From: Blastococcus fimeti
GTDB lineage: Bacteria > Actinomycetota > Actinomycetes > Mycobacteriales > Geodermatophilaceae
Length of the DNA: 64,000 nucleotides
Assembly: GCA_900102115.1 (NCBI GenBank)
Contig: FNAW01000003.1
Location: 186,001 to 250,000 of the forward strand
Direction: 5' to 3'
The stretch's first letter is position 1, and each line of letters opens with the position of its first letter. Shown here piece by piece: positions 37,837 to 47,014 of this stretch. The translations under genes were made by a program, and so were the position numbers. Under the pieces are notes generated by a model that did not search any database, had not been told where the DNA came from, and saw nothing but the letters and a program-made list of their open reading frames with translations.

Positions 37837-38820
37837 TCACACCAACCCGGCGGCCACCCGGCGGATGCCCCACGCCAGCGCCGCCTCGTGGAAGTGCCGC
37901 TGGAACACCCGGATGGTGGGCAGCCCCGGCGGGGCCGGCCGACGCATGCTCGACGCCCACATCCCGGCCATCGCGAGCACGAGGTCCGTCACCTGGCCGG
38001 GGTTCGCGGCGACGACCAGGGGGGAGCGGCCGACCAGCCACTCCGGGTCCACGCCGCCCTGTGCCGCAGCATCCAGGGCGAACAACACCGTGTCGATCCA
38101 GTCCGCACCACGCACGGCCCAGGCCCAGTCGACGAAGGCCACCGAGCCACCGGCCCCCAGGAGCAGGTTGTCCGCCCGCAGATCTCCGTGCACCAGGGTG
38201 TCCCCGGCCAGCCAGCCGCCGGCGGCGAGCCGCTCGGGCACCTCACCGAGCCAGTCGAGCCGCTCGGCCTCCCAGGGGTCCAGATCGACCGGCGGGTCGG
38301 CGGCCAGCCGCGCCCACGACGACAGCGGCGCGTCCACCCGCTCGGCGAGCGTGGGCAGTCCGGCAACCGGGCACGGGGTGGCCGACAGGGCCAGCTCGGT
38401 CAGCCCGCCGACGGCGAGGGCGGCGGTCTGCGGCGTCCACGGCAGGGGAGCCGCCTCGCCGTCGAACACGTCGAACATCAGCGCGACCCATTCGTCGGCG
38501 CCGTCGGCCCACTCGACGTGCGCGCGCAGGGCAGGGACCGGCAGGGTGGGTGGCAGCCCCGCGGTCACCGCGGCTTCCGCGCGCAGCAGGCTCGGCGTCT
38601 CGGGGTTCAACGGCGTCCCGACCGCCTTCACGAACGCGCGGCTGCCGTCGGCGCACGTCACCACGACGGCCGGGCCGGGCGAGAAGCCGCCGGACCGGGG
38701 CGAGACCGACACGACGGGCGACCCCAGCGCCGAGTCGATCGCCGCCCGCAATCCGCCGGGGACCTGGTCGTAGGGCAGCCGTGGACTGCCGGGCAGGGAC
38801 ACCGCGCCACGGTCCGCCAT
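37837..38820 (-). CDS. Aminoglycoside-phosphotransferase-like kinase (APH family)
   Basis: 327-residue protein kinase-like-fold phosphotransferase. Brenner's motif is [13 protein letters not shown] and the metal-binding motif [15 protein letters not shown]. Its target is unknown; most such chromosomal genes are not resistance genes. The ATG at 38820 was taken because the protein family begins near [10 protein letters not shown]. The frame continues upstream into lepA antisense. It diverges from lepA with 58 bases between starts. Confidence 0.85.
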   Translation of the reverse strand: MADRGAVSLPGSPRLPYDQVPGGLRAAIDSALGSPVVSVSPRSGGFSPGPAVVVTCADGSRAFVKAVGTPLNPETPSLLRAEAAVTAGLPPTLPVPALRAHVEWADGADEWVALMFDVFDGEAAPLPWTPQTAALAVGGLTELALSATPCPVAGLPTLAERVDAPLSSWARLAADPPVDLDPWEAERLDWLGEVPERLAAGGWLAGDTLVHGDLRADNLLLGAGGSVAFVDWAWAVRGADWIDTVLFALDAAAQGGVDPEWLVGRSPLVVAANPGQVTDLVLAMAGMWASSMRRPAPPGLPTIRVFQRHFHEAALAWGIRRVAAGLV

Positions 38821-38878
38821 GACGCCGTCCTCGGGCAATGCCTTATCCCTAGCCCCGGCGTGGGACGATGGCCCCACT

Positions 38879-40723
38879 GTGACGACTCCTGCTGCCACCG
38901 ATCCGGCCCTCATCCGGAACTTCTGCATCATCGCCCACATCGACCATGGCAAGTCGACGCTGGCCGACCGGATGCTCGAGGTCACCGGCCTCGTCGAGGG
39001 GCGGCACATGCGTGCCCAGTACCTCGACCGCATGGACATCGAGCGCGAACGCGGCATCACGATCAAGGCGCAGAACGTGCGGCTGCCGTGGACGCCCCGC
39101 TCCGGCGCCCACACCGGCACCGAGTTCGTGCTCGACATGATCGACACCCCGGGCCACGTGGACTTCACCTACGAGGTGTCCCGCTCGCTGGCCGCCTGCG
39201 AGGGTGCCGTGCTGCTCGTGGACGCCGCCCAGGGCATCGAGGCCCAGACGCTGGCCAACCTGTACCTGGCGCTGGAGAACGACCTCACGATCATCCCGGT
39301 GCTCAACAAGATCGACCTGCCGGCCGCCCAGCCCGAGCGGTACGCCGAGGAGATCGCGCACATCATCGGCTGCGAGCCCGACGACGTGCTGCGGGTCAGC
39401 GGGAAGACCGGCGTCGGCGTCCCCGAGCTGCTCGACCTGATCGTCGAGCGCATCCCCGCGCCCACCGGCGAGGCCGCAGGGCCCGCCCGCGCGATGATCT
39501 TCGACTCGGTCTACGACATCTACCGCGGCGTCATCACCTACGTCCGCGTCGTCGACGGCCGGATCTCCTCGCGCGACAAGATCAAGATGATGTCGACCGG
39601 CGCGACGCACGAGCTGCTCGAGATCGGCGTGATCTCGCCGGAGCCCAAGCCGGTGGAGAGCCTCGGCGTCGGCGAGGTCGGCTACTTCATCACCGGCGTG
39701 AAGGACGTCCGCCAGTCCCGCGTCGGTGACACCGTCACCCTCCAGCACAAGCCGGCCGCGGAGTCGATCGGCGGCTACCGCGACCCGAAGCCGATGGTCT
39801 ACTCCGGCCTCTATCCCATCGACGGCAGCGACTACCCGCTGCTGCGCGAGGCCCTGGACAAGCTGCTGCTCAACGACGCCGCGCTGACCTACGAGCCGGA
39901 GACCTCTGCTGCCCTGGGCTTCGGGTTCCGCGTCGGCTTCCTGGGCCTGCTGCACCTGGAGATCGTCCGCGAGCGGCTCGAGCGCGAGGCCGGCATCAGC
40001 CTCATCTCGACCGCGCCGAACGTCGTCTACCGGGTGGTGATGGAGGACCGCAGCGAGCTCACGGTGACCAACCCGAGCGACTGGCCCGAGGGCAAGATCG
40101 ACAAGGTCTTCGAGCCGATCGTCAACGCCACGATCATCGCGCCCAGCGACTACACCGGCGCGATCATGGAGCTCTGCCAGAGCCGCCGGGGCCAGCTGGG
40201 CGGGATGGACTACCTCAGCGAGTCCCGGGTCGAGCTGCGCTACACGCTGCCCCTCGGCGAGATCATCTTCGACTTCTTCGACGCCCTGAAGTCCAAGACC
40301 CGCGGGTACGCCAGCCTGGACTACCAGGAGGGTGGCGAGCAGGAGTCCTCGCTGGTCAAGGTGGACATCCTGCTGCAGGGCGAGGCCGTCGACGCGTTCA
40401 GCGCGATCGTGCACAAGGACAAGGCCTACAGCTACGGCGTCATGATGGCCGGCAAGCTGCGCGAGCTGATCCCGCGCCAGCAGTTCGAGGTGCCGATCCA
40501 GGCCGCCGTCGGCTCCCGGGTGATCGCCCGCGAGACGGTCCGCGCGATCCGCAAGGACGTCCTGGCCAAGTGCTACGGCGGTGACATCACCCGCAAGCGG
40601 AAGCTGCTGGAGAAGCAGAAGGAGGGCAAGAAGCGGATGAAGATGGTCGGCCGCGTCGAGGTCCCCCAGGAGGCCTTCGTGGCCGCGCTCTCCACCAACG
40701 AGTCGACCGCGTCGAAGAAGTGA
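38879..40723 (+). CDS. lepA: Elongation factor 4 (LepA)
   Basis: 614-residue translational GTPase that binds stalled or initiating ribosomes. G1 is AHIDHGKST, followed by [22 protein letters not shown] and NKIDLP. The C-terminal LepA-specific domain ends with a Lys-rich stretch ([20 protein letters not shown]). The GTG at 38879 fits the family start ([14 protein letters not shown]); ATG at 38819 would overlap the divergent gene. It overlaps the MOSC gene by 4 bp. Confidence 0.97.
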   Translation: MTTPAATDPALIRNFCIIAHIDHGKSTLADRMLEVTGLVEGRHMRAQYLDRMDIERERGITIKAQNVRLPWTPRSGAHTGTEFVLDMIDTPGHVDFTYEVSRSLAACEGAVLLVDAAQGIEAQTLANLYLALENDLTIIPVLNKIDLPAAQPERYAEEIAHIIGCEPDDVLRVSGKTGVGVPELLDLIVERIPAPTGEAAGPARAMIFDSVYDIYRGVITYVRVVDGRISSRDKIKMMSTGATHELLEIGVISPEPKPVESLGVGEVGYFITGVKDVRQSRVGDTVTLQHKPAAESIGGYRDPKPMVYSGLYPIDGSDYPLLREALDKLLLNDAALTYEPETSAALGFGFRVGFLGLLHLEIVRERLEREAGISLISTAPNVVYRVVMEDRSELTVTNPSDWPEGKIDKVFEPIVNATIIAPSDYTGAIMELCQSRRGQLGGMDYLSESRVELRYTLPLGEIIFDFFDALKSKTRGYASLDYQEGGEQESSLVKVDILLQGEAVDAFSAIVHKDKAYSYGVMMAGKLRELIPRQQFEVPIQAAVGSRVIARETVRAIRKDVLAKCYGGDITRKRKLLEKQKEGKKRMKMVGRVEVPQEAFVAALSTNESTASKK

Positions 40724-41385
40724 GCGCCCGGGTCGAGGCGGTCTGCGTCTCGGGCACCGACCTCCCGGCGGTGCCCGACCGCAAGCCGGTCCGCACCGGC
40801 ATCGACAAGCGGCCGGTCGCCGGTCGCGTCGCCGTCCACGAGCTCGGTCTGGACGGCGACGTCCAGGTCAACCGCAGGCACCACGGCGGCGAGGGCCAGG
40901 CGGTCTACGCCTACGCCCAGGAGGACGCCGACTGGTGGGTCGCCGAGCTCGCCCGCGAACTGCCGCCGGGCAGGTTCGGGGAGAACCTCCGCACCACCGG
41001 CCTCGACCTGCGCAACGCCGTCCTGGGGGAGCGGTGGCGGATCGGGACCGCCCTGTTCGAGGTGACGGCCTGGCGCACGCCGTGTGCCAACTTCGCCCGG
41101 TTCTGGGGCGTCCCCGACCTGGTCAAGCGCTTCGCCGCCCACGGCGCCACGGGTGCCTACCTGCGCGTGCTGGAGACCGGCGAGCTCGGGGCCGGCGACG
41201 CCGTCGACGTCGTGTCCCGCCCCGAGCACGGCATCACCGTCGAGACGGCGTTCCGCATCGTCATGACGCAGAAGCACCGGCTGCCCGAGCTGGCGCCGGC
41301 CCTGGCGTACCTGCCGCTCAAGGACCAGCCGAAGATCGCCGCGAGGCTCGCCGCCCGCGGTCTCAGGAGTTCAGCACCAGTCTGA
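40720..41385 (+). CDS. MOSC domain protein (YiiM-like)
   Basis: 221-residue MOSC protein. YiiM-type relatives act on N-hydroxylated purines or other molybdenum-dependent reductions. The conserved Cys is in [29 protein letters not shown] and [11 protein letters not shown] are also family features. GTG overlaps the lepA stop. Its last 23 bases overlap the 3' end of the convergent Clp-N gene. Confidence 0.88.
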   Translation: MSARVEAVCVSGTDLPAVPDRKPVRTGIDKRPVAGRVAVHELGLDGDVQVNRRHHGGEGQAVYAYAQEDADWWVAELARELPPGRFGENLRTTGLDLRNAVLGERWRIGTALFEVTAWRTPCANFARFWGVPDLVKRFAAHGATGAYLRVLETGELGAGDAVDVVSRPEHGITVETAFRIVMTQKHRLPELAPALAYLPLKDQPKIAARLAARGLRSSAPV

Positions 41386-41902
41386 CCTCCTCGCGGATGG
41401 CCGGGAGGTCGACGCCGCGGTCGTGCAGCACCTTGGCCGCCAGGCCTTCGCCCTCGCGGATCACGGCGAGCAGGATGTGCCCGTCGGTGATGCTCCGCGA
41501 CTTCATGGCGAGGGCCTCGCGCAGGGAGAGCTCGAGCACCTTCTTGGCGCGCGGCGTGAACGGGATGTGGCCGCTCCGCCCCCGACGCGCTCCGGGCCCG
41601 TCCAGCGCCCCCGGCCCGAACGCGGCCTCGACCGAGCTGCGGACGGCGTCCAGGTCAATACCGAGCGAGGTCAGCGCCTCGGCGTCCAGCTCCTGGCCGG
41701 AGCCGAACCGCAGGACGTCCGCGGCCACCTCGGACACGCTCAGGCCGTGCCGGCCGAGCACCGTGGCCGACAACGTCCCCTGCTGGGCGAGCAGGCTGAG
41801 CAGCAGGTGCTCGGTGCCGACCCGGTCGTGCCGCAGGTCCCGCGCCTGCTGCTGCGCGCCCACGACCACCTCGCGCGCCTCGCTGGTGAAGCGTTCGAAC
41901 AT
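41363..41902 (-). CDS. Clp repeat (Clp-N) domain protein without ATPase
   Basis: 179-residue protein made of two Clp N-terminal repeats (MFERFTSEAREVVVGAQQQA and IPFTPRAKKVLELSLREALA). The Clp ATPase domains are absent. Such proteins could act as adaptors or decoys for ClpC. It is the second gene after an HTH regulator (2-base gap), a pairing frequent in actinobacteria. It overlaps the convergent MOSC gene by 23 bp. Confidence 0.88.
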   Translation of the reverse strand: MFERFTSEAREVVVGAQQQARDLRHDRVGTEHLLLSLLAQQGTLSATVLGRHGLSVSEVAADVLRFGSGQELDAEALTSLGIDLDAVRSSVEAAFGPGALDGPGARRGRSGHIPFTPRAKKVLELSLREALAMKSRSITDGHILLAVIREGEGLAAKVLHDRGVDLPAIREEVRLVLNS

Positions 41903-41904
41903 CC

Positions 41905-42138
41905 TCAGTCCCTCCGTCGGAGCGGCCCGCGGCCGCGTGCGTGCTTCTTGTGGACCGCCTGCCGGCTGACGCCGAGCTGCTCGGCGATCTGCTCCCACGT
42001 CCAGCCCTGCCCGCGGGCGTTGCCGACCTGGAGCTCCTCCAGGCGCTCGACGAGGACGCGCAGTGAGCGCACCGCCGTCAGCCCGACGGCCGGGTCCTTG
42101 CTGCTGGCAGCTGATGCCACCTGTGCCGTGTCCGCCAT
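41905..42138 (-). CDS. Helix-turn-helix regulator paired with Clp-N protein
   Basis: 77-residue DNA-binding protein. The HTH is WTWEQIAEQLGVSRQAVHKKH (split across two helices, about residues 46-66), ending in a basic tail. The ATG is exactly six bases after TAGGTT of a consensus promoter, so the mRNA is predicted leaderless. Two palindromes cover that promoter, suggesting autoregulation. Specific role unknown. Confidence 0.85.
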   Translation of the reverse strand: MADTAQVASAASSKDPAVGLTAVRSLRVLVERLEELQVGNARGQGWTWEQIAEQLGVSRQAVHKKHARGRGPLRRRD

Positions 42139-42143
42139 GCCGT

Positions 42144-42184
42144 CAACCTAGGTTGCATACGGGTTCATGTCAACTCGCGTTGAC
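42144..42184 (-). promoter_or_regulatory. Leaderless promoter with palindromes over -35 and -10
   Basis: On the minus strand: TTGACA (complement of 42168-42173), 17-base spacer, TAGGTT (complement of 42145-42150), six bases, ATG. The -35 lies in GTCAAC-N4-GTTGAC (42169-42184) and the -10 in CAACCTAGGTTG (42144-42155). Confidence 0.85.
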
Positions 42185-42228
42185 GAAGGGATACGTGAGA
42201 GGCTGGCAGGGAGCCGCCCCGCCGGCTC

Positions 42229-42270
42229 CCGGACGAGCGGTGCCGTACCCGGTGTGCGACAAGACGGCGC
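42229..42270 (+). ncRNA. Guanidine-III (ykkC-III) riboswitch
   Basis: The 42-base element starts CCGGACGAG and carries GCCGTACCCGGT and GACAAGACGGCGC, matching the guanidine-III aptamer. GTGCCGT pairs with ACGGCGC, and the first CCGG can pair with the CCGG of ACCCGGT to form the pseudoknot. Its 3' end lies two bases before the Shine-Dalgarno GAGGAG (42273-42278), implying translational control. A separate hairpin (GGGAGCCG/CGGCTCCC, 42209-42230) lies just upstream and shares two bases with the element. Confidence 0.92.
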
Positions 42271-42284
42271 CAGAGGAGTTCTCG

Positions 42285-42599
42285 ATGGCGTGGGCAGTGC
42301 TCGTCGTGTCAGGGGTGCTCGAAGCGGTGTGGGCCACCGCGCTGGGCCGGTCGGCCGGGTTCACCCGGCTCGCCCCGTCGCTCGTCTTCGCGGTGGCCGT
42401 CGTGCTGAGCATGGTGGGCCTCGCGTACGCGATGCGTGAGCTGCCCGTGGGCACGGCCTACGCGGTGTGGGTCGGCATCGGCGCCTCGATCACCGTCGTC
42501 TACGCGATGGCGACCGGCACCGAGCCGGTGTCACTGGCCAAGGTGCTGCTGATCATGGGGCTGATCGGCTGCGTCATCGGCCTCAAGGTCGTGCACTGA
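42285..42599 (+). CDS. gdx: SMR-family guanidinium exporter (Gdx/SugE)
   Basis: 104-residue four-helix transporter. The proton-coupled Glu is Glu13 (SGVLEAVWATALG), with Gly10 and Trp16 as in Gdx-type rather than EmrE-type SMRs, and GTAYAVWVGIGA in helix 3. Gdx exchanges guanidinium for protons. The riboswitch directly upstream makes the substrate call firm. ATG has GAGGAG six bases upstream. It diverges from the Clp-N/HTH operon. Confidence 0.93.
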   Translation: MAWAVLVVSGVLEAVWATALGRSAGFTRLAPSLVFAVAVVLSMVGLAYAMRELPVGTAYAVWVGIGASITVVYAMATGTEPVSLAKVLLIMGLIGCVIGLKVVH

Positions 42600-42617
42600 G
42601 GCCGACGACGGCGACCG

Positions 42618-43583
42618 TCAGAGCGTGAAGACGATCTTCCCGTTGGTCCGGCCCTCGGACATCCGCGCGAAGCCCTCCCGGGCCTCGGTCAGGGGCAGCT
42701 CGACGTCGATCTGCGGCCGGATGCCGGTGACGGCGCACATCTGGATCAGCGCCTCGAGCTCGTCCTTGGTGCCCATCGTCGAGCCGATCACCGACAGCTG
42801 GGTGAAGAAGACCCGGTTGAGCTCGGCGCCGGGGTTGAAGCCGGTGGTCGCGCCGGAGGTGACCAGCACGCCGCCGGGCTTGAGCGACTTGATGCTGTGG
42901 CTCCAGGTCGCCGCGCCGACGGTCTCCATGACGCCGTCCACCCGCTCGGGCAGCCGGGCGCCGCTCTCGAACGCCTGCTCGGCACCCAGCGCGAGCGCGG
43001 CGGCGCGCTTCTCCTCGCTGCGGCCGGTCACCCAGATCCGGTAGCCGGCGGCGCGGCCGAGCACGATCAGCGCCGTCGCGACGCCGCCGCTGGCGCCCTG
43101 GACGAGCACCGTCTGGCCGGGGCGGAGCCCGGAGCGGACGAAGAGCATCCGGTAGGCGGTGAGCCACGCGGTCGGCAGGCACGCGGCCTCGGCGAAGGAC
43201 AGGTCGGCCGGCTTGGGCAGCAGGTTCCGCTTCGGGACGGCGACCCGCTCGGCCATCGAGCCCTGGTGCACCTCGGACAGCAGCGAGCGCTTCGGGTCCA
43301 GCGTCTCGTCGCCCATCCAGCCGGGGCTGGCGATCACGCCGTGGACGACGACCTCGTTGCCGTCCTCGTCGATGCCGGCCGCGTCGGTGCCCAGGATCAT
43401 CGGCATCCGCTCCTCCGGCAGACCGATGCCCTGGAGGCTGAACAGATCGTGGTGGTTGAGGGAGACCGCCTTGACCTGGATCGTCGTCCAGCCGTCGGGG
43501 ACCTCGGGCTCCGGGCGCTCACCCACCTCGAGGACGGAGAGCGGGTCCTTCGGGGCGGGCGTCGAGACGAAGGCAGCGAGCAT
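42618..43583 (-). CDS. Zinc-binding-dehydrogenase-like quinone oxidoreductase (MDR family)
   Basis: 321-residue medium-chain dehydrogenase/reductase. The nucleotide-binding motif is VLVQGASGGVATALIVLG, and the N-terminal part contains LNHHDLFSLQG and ILGTDAAGI. The structural zinc cysteine lobe is missing, fitting quinone-oxidoreductase-type members that use NADPH without zinc. Substrate unknown. ATG is six bases after TAGCTT on the minus strand. Confidence 0.88.
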   Translation of the reverse strand: MLAAFVSTPAPKDPLSVLEVGERPEPEVPDGWTTIQVKAVSLNHHDLFSLQGIGLPEERMPMILGTDAAGIDEDGNEVVVHGVIASPGWMGDETLDPKRSLLSEVHQGSMAERVAVPKRNLLPKPADLSFAEAACLPTAWLTAYRMLFVRSGLRPGQTVLVQGASGGVATALIVLGRAAGYRIWVTGRSEEKRAAALALGAEQAFESGARLPERVDGVMETVGAATWSHSIKSLKPGGVLVTSGATTGFNPGAELNRVFFTQLSVIGSTMGTKDELEALIQMCAVTGIRPQIDVELPLTEAREGFARMSEGRTNGKIVFTL

Positions 43584-43589
43584 GCTCGA

Positions 43590-43595
43590 AAGCTA
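43590..43595 (-). promoter_or_regulatory. -10 hexamer for leaderless oxidoreductase gene
   Basis: Minus-strand TAGCTT followed by six bases and the ATG at 43583. Confidence 0.45.
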
Positions 43596-43616
43596 ACCGA
43601 GGGCCAGTGACCCGGC

Positions 43617-43653
43617 GACGCGGGTGGTCGGGGCACGCCCGGCCACCCGCGTC
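43617..43653 (-). terminator. Terminator of the ABC importer operon
   Basis: GACGCGGGTGG (43617-43627) pairs perfectly with CCACCCGCGTC (43643-43653), just downstream of the ATPase gene. Confidence 0.75.
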
Positions 43654-43660
43654 GACGGGC

Positions 43661-44761
43661 TCACCGGACGGCGGCGCCGTCCGCGTCGAACAGCAGTGCC
43701 TCGCCCAGGTGGATGCGCAGCGACAGCTCCGCGCCCTCCTCGACGGCGAGCCTCTTGTCGAGCCGGACCACCAGGTGGTCGCCGCGATGGGTGACACCGT
43801 CGGACAGACCGAGCGGCTCGACGAGCGCGAAGAGCTCCGCGCCGGTGCGCTCGACGCGCAGGACCCGCGTCGACAGCCGGTCGCCGGCGCCGGGGTCGGT
43901 CCCCGCGACGTCCACGCCCTCCGGGCGCACCCCGACGGTCACCGAGGCGAGCCCGGCGCACGCCGCCGGCAGGGGGATCTGCAGTGAGCCGGCGACGATC
44001 GCGCGGCCGTCGCGGACGGGGACGCCGTCGAGCAGGTTGATCGACGGCGACCCGATGAACCCGGCCACGAAGGTGTTGACCGGCCGCTCGTAGAGCTCGC
44101 TCGGGGTGCCGATCTGCTGCAGCCGACCGTCCTGCAGCACGACGACGCGGTCGCCCATCGTCATCGCCTCGGTCTGGTCGTGCGTGACGTAGACCGTGGT
44201 GGTGCCCAGCCGCTTCTGCAGGGCCGCGATCTCCGCCCGGGTCGAGACCCGCAGCTTCGCGTCCAGGTTGGACAGCGGCTCGTCCATGCAGAAGACCTTC
44301 GGATCGCGCACGATGGCGCGGCCCATGGCCACCCGCTGGCGCTGGCCACCGGACATCCTGGCCGGCTTGCGGTCCAGGAGTTCCTCCAGCTGCAGGATCC
44401 GCGCGGCCTCCGCCACCCGGCTCTTGATCTCCGCCGCGCCGACCCCCAGGTTCTTGAGCGCGAAGGCCATGTTCTCGCCGGCCGTCATGCTCGGGTAGAG
44501 GGCGTAGCTCTGGAACACCATGGCCACGTCCCGGTCCCGGGGGCGGCGGCCGGTGACGTCGACCCCGTCGATGAGCACCCGTCCCGAGCTGACCGGCTCC
44601 AGGCCCGCCAGCATGCGGAGACTGGTGGACTTGCCGCAGCCCGAGGGCCCGACGACAACCATGAACTCGCCGTCGTCGATGGTCAGGTCCAGGGAGTCGA
44701 CCGCGGGCCGCTCGCTCTGCGGGAAGGTGCGGGTCGCCTGCTCGAAGGTCACCGCCGCCAT
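43661..44761 (-). CDS. ugpC: Sugar/glycerol-phosphate ABC transporter ATPase (UgpC/MsmK-like)
   Basis: 366-residue ATPase of the carbohydrate CUT1 type. Walker A is GPSGCGKST, signature MSGGQRQR, Walker B VFCMDEPLSNLDAK, and the H-loop YVTHDQTEA. A C-terminal TOBE regulatory domain spans about 240-366. It is encoded after the binding protein and both permeases, so the locus is a complete importer. The symbol is by similarity; the true substrate is not fixed. Confidence 0.88.
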   Translation of the reverse strand: MAAVTFEQATRTFPQSERPAVDSLDLTIDDGEFMVVVGPSGCGKSTSLRMLAGLEPVSSGRVLIDGVDVTGRRPRDRDVAMVFQSYALYPSMTAGENMAFALKNLGVGAAEIKSRVAEAARILQLEELLDRKPARMSGGQRQRVAMGRAIVRDPKVFCMDEPLSNLDAKLRVSTRAEIAALQKRLGTTTVYVTHDQTEAMTMGDRVVVLQDGRLQQIGTPSELYERPVNTFVAGFIGSPSINLLDGVPVRDGRAIVAGSLQIPLPAACAGLASVTVGVRPEGVDVAGTDPGAGDRLSTRVLRVERTGAELFALVEPLGLSDGVTHRGDHLVVRLDKRLAVEEGAELSLRIHLGEALLFDADGAAVR

Positions 44762-44792
44762 GCCAGGCCCTCCTCGTGCCGAGGTGCGAAGC

Positions 44793-46097
44793 TCACAGCT
44801 TCGGCTCGATGTCGCGCTCGTAGACCGTCGTGCTCTCCTCGTCCAGCTGCTCGAAGACCGTCTCCACGTCCTCCCCGCCGATCGTGATGCGGTCCAGGCC
44901 CGCGCCGATGCGCGCACCGCCACCGGGCAGCAGCACCCGGGCGTAGTCCTGCGAGGAGGTGACGTCGAGCTGCTCGAGCGCGGTGCGGAAGTTCGGGTTC
45001 TCGTCGAGGAACGGCTTCATGTCGGGGTGGTCGACGGCGTCCTTCTGCACGGGCATGTAGCCGGTCGCCTGGCTGAACTTCACCGTGTTCTCGGTGTTGG
45101 TGAGGAAGGCGATCAGCTCCATGGCGGCCTCCTTGCGCTCATCGGAGATGCGCTCGGGGATGGCCAGGCCGGCGCCGCCGGTGGGGCAGCCGGGGGGAGG
45201 GCCGGGGAGGAAGGCCGTGCCGATGTCGAACTGCGCGGCGCTGGTCAGCCCCTTGAGGGAGCCGGTCGACTGCATCAGCGCGGCGGCCTGGCCGGCGCCG
45301 AACTGGTTGTTGGCGTCGTTGGAGACCGCGATGTGCTGCTGCCGGTACTGGTCCTGCAGGAACTTCCCGGCCTCGATCGTCTCGTCCGAGGTGAAGGTCA
45401 TGTCCCAGTCGTCGGAGAAGGACCCGCCGAAGGTCCAGACCATGCCCTGGAAGTACCAGTCGAGGTAGTTGCTCCCGTCCGGCAGGACCATGGGGGCGAT
45501 GCCGCTGTTGGCGGCGGCCAGCTTCGGCGCCCACTCGGCCCACTCGTCCCACGTCTCGGGGCCGCGGTCGGGAAGGCCGGCGGCGCTCCACATCGCCTTG
45601 TTGTAGTAGAAGAGCGGCGTCGAGCGGGCGTAGGGCATCGCGTAGTGCTCGTCCTCGAAGGCGTAGTCCTCGCGCAGCGAGTCCACGTAGCCCTCGCTGT
45701 CGACGTCCACGGTCGACCACAGCTCGTCCATGGGCGTGACGGCGTCGGTGAGCGCGAAGTTGAACCAGGTGACATCGGAGGCCACGACCACGTCGGGCAG
45801 CTCCCCGCCGGAGAGGGCGGCGTTGAACTTCTGCGCCACCTCCTCGTAGTTCTTGCCGGCGGTCACCAGGTTGACCTCGATGCCGCTCTCGGCCTCGAAG
45901 GCCTCGAGGAGCTCGGTCTCGATCGCCTTGGACTCCCCGGGGTGGTTCGACCAGAAGGTCAGCGACTCGACCGGACCACCGCCGCTCTCGCCGGAGTCGT
46001 CGGCGGAGCCGCTGCCGGCGCAGCCGGTGAGGGCGAGCGCGGCGATGGTCGCCGCGCCGGTGAGGCGGAGCAGGGGACGGCGTCCCGATGCGGTCAT
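44793..46097 (-). CDS. ugpB: Extracellular solute-binding lipoprotein (UgpB-like)
   Basis: 434-residue CUT1 binding protein. The lipobox is LTGCAG with Cys at about 26. Features shared with UgpB-type proteins are TFWSNHPGESKAIETELLEAF (split), MPYARSTPLFYYNKAMW and PTGGAGLAIPERISDERKEAAMELIAFLTN in pieces. This favours glycerol-3-phosphate or a glycerophosphodiester, but sugars cannot be excluded. AGGAG lies four bases before the ATG at 46097. It lies between the permeases and the ATPase. Confidence 0.85.
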   Translation of the reverse strand: MTASGRRPLLRLTGAATIAALALTGCAGSGSADDSGESGGGPVESLTFWSNHPGESKAIETELLEAFEAESGIEVNLVTAGKNYEEVAQKFNAALSGGELPDVVVASDVTWFNFALTDAVTPMDELWSTVDVDSEGYVDSLREDYAFEDEHYAMPYARSTPLFYYNKAMWSAAGLPDRGPETWDEWAEWAPKLAAANSGIAPMVLPDGSNYLDWYFQGMVWTFGGSFSDDWDMTFTSDETIEAGKFLQDQYRQQHIAVSNDANNQFGAGQAAALMQSTGSLKGLTSAAQFDIGTAFLPGPPPGCPTGGAGLAIPERISDERKEAAMELIAFLTNTENTVKFSQATGYMPVQKDAVDHPDMKPFLDENPNFRTALEQLDVTSSQDYARVLLPGGGARIGAGLDRITIGGEDVETVFEQLDEESTTVYERDIEPKL

Positions 46098-46162
46098 GGA
46101 GGAGCTCCTGTCGTGGATCGTGCGGGGGGATGTCACCGGGCCGATTCGCCCGGGAGCAGGGG

Positions 46163-47014
46163 TCAGCCCTTGACGGCGCCGGCCGTCAGGCCCTTGATCA
46201 TGTGGCGCTGGAGCGCCAGGAAGATCAGCAGGATCGGCAGCATGGTCAGCACGGTCCCGGCGAGCACCGGACCCCAGTTGGTCAGTCCCTGGGTGTCCTG
46301 GAGCTGGGCCAGGCCGACGGGCAGCGGCGCCACGGAGGCGTCGTCGGCGATGAGCAGCGGCCACAGGTACTGGTTCCACTCGTTGACGATCGTGATCAAC
46401 GTGAAGGCGATGAGCGTGGGCCACGACATCGGCAGCACCACCCGCCAGAGCATCCGCAGCGGCCCGGCGGCGTCCATCTCGGCGGCCTCGATGATCTCGC
46501 GGGGCAGCGAGAGGAAGTGGTTGCGCATCAGGAACGTGCCGAAGGCGACGCCGGCCAGCGGGACGATGATCCCGGTGAAGGTGTTCCGCCAGCCCAGCTG
46601 GGCCACCAGTGCGTAGTTGCTGATCACCGTGATCTGGTTGGGCACCAGAAGGCTGCCGATGACGAACAGCAGCACCAGGGAGCGGCCCGGGAAGCGCAGG
46701 AAGGCGAGGGCGAAGGCCGACAGCACTCCGAGCACCACCTGGATGACGGTCAGCGCCGAGGTGATGATGATCGAGTTGCGCAGGTAGTCGGTGAACGCGA
46801 CCCCGCTGCCCACGGCGGAGTAGTTGTCGAGGATGAGCGGGTCCGGGAACCAGCCGACCGGAACGGTGTAGATGTCGGGCCGCTCCTTGAGCGACGAGAT
46901 CAGGATCCAGTACAGCGGCAGGGCGACGACGAGCACGACGAGCAGGAGCCCGGCATAGCCGCCCACGCGGCCGAGGCGACGGGTGTGCTCGGCGGGGGCC
47001 TGGGTGGTGGTCAC
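46163..47014 (-). CDS. ugpE: Carbohydrate ABC transporter permease (UgpE-like)
   Basis: 283-residue CUT1 inner-membrane permease with six predicted helices. The EAA loop is EIIEAAEMDAAGPLRMLWRVVLPMS, in which the conserved Gly lies near residue 206. The GTG at 47014 overlaps the stop of the other permease (GTGA). Pairs with the 47011-47964 product to form the channel. Confidence 0.9.
   Translation of the reverse strand: MTTTQAPAEHTRRLGRVGGYAGLLLVVLVVALPLYWILISSLKERPDIYTVPVGWFPDPLILDNYSAVGSGVAFTDYLRNSIIITSALTVIQVVLGVLSAFALAFLRFPGRSLVLLFVIGSLLVPNQITVISNYALVAQLGWRNTFTGIIVPLAGVAFGTFLMRNHFLSLPREIIEAAEMDAAGPLRMLWRVVLPMSWPTLIAFTLITIVNEWNQYLWPLLIADDASVAPLPVGLAQLQDTQGLTNWGPVLAGTVLTMLPILLIFLALQRHMIKGLTAGAVKG

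Noticed and set aside
37837..38820. APH-like gene as an aminoglycoside resistance determinant
   Set aside because: Only the general kinase motifs are present; chromosomal APH-fold proteins in actinobacteria are mostly of unknown, non-resistance function.
42180..42204. Promoter TTGACG/GAGGCT for the guanidine exporter transcript
   Set aside because: The spacer would be only 13 bases; the real promoter for the riboswitch transcript could not be fixed.
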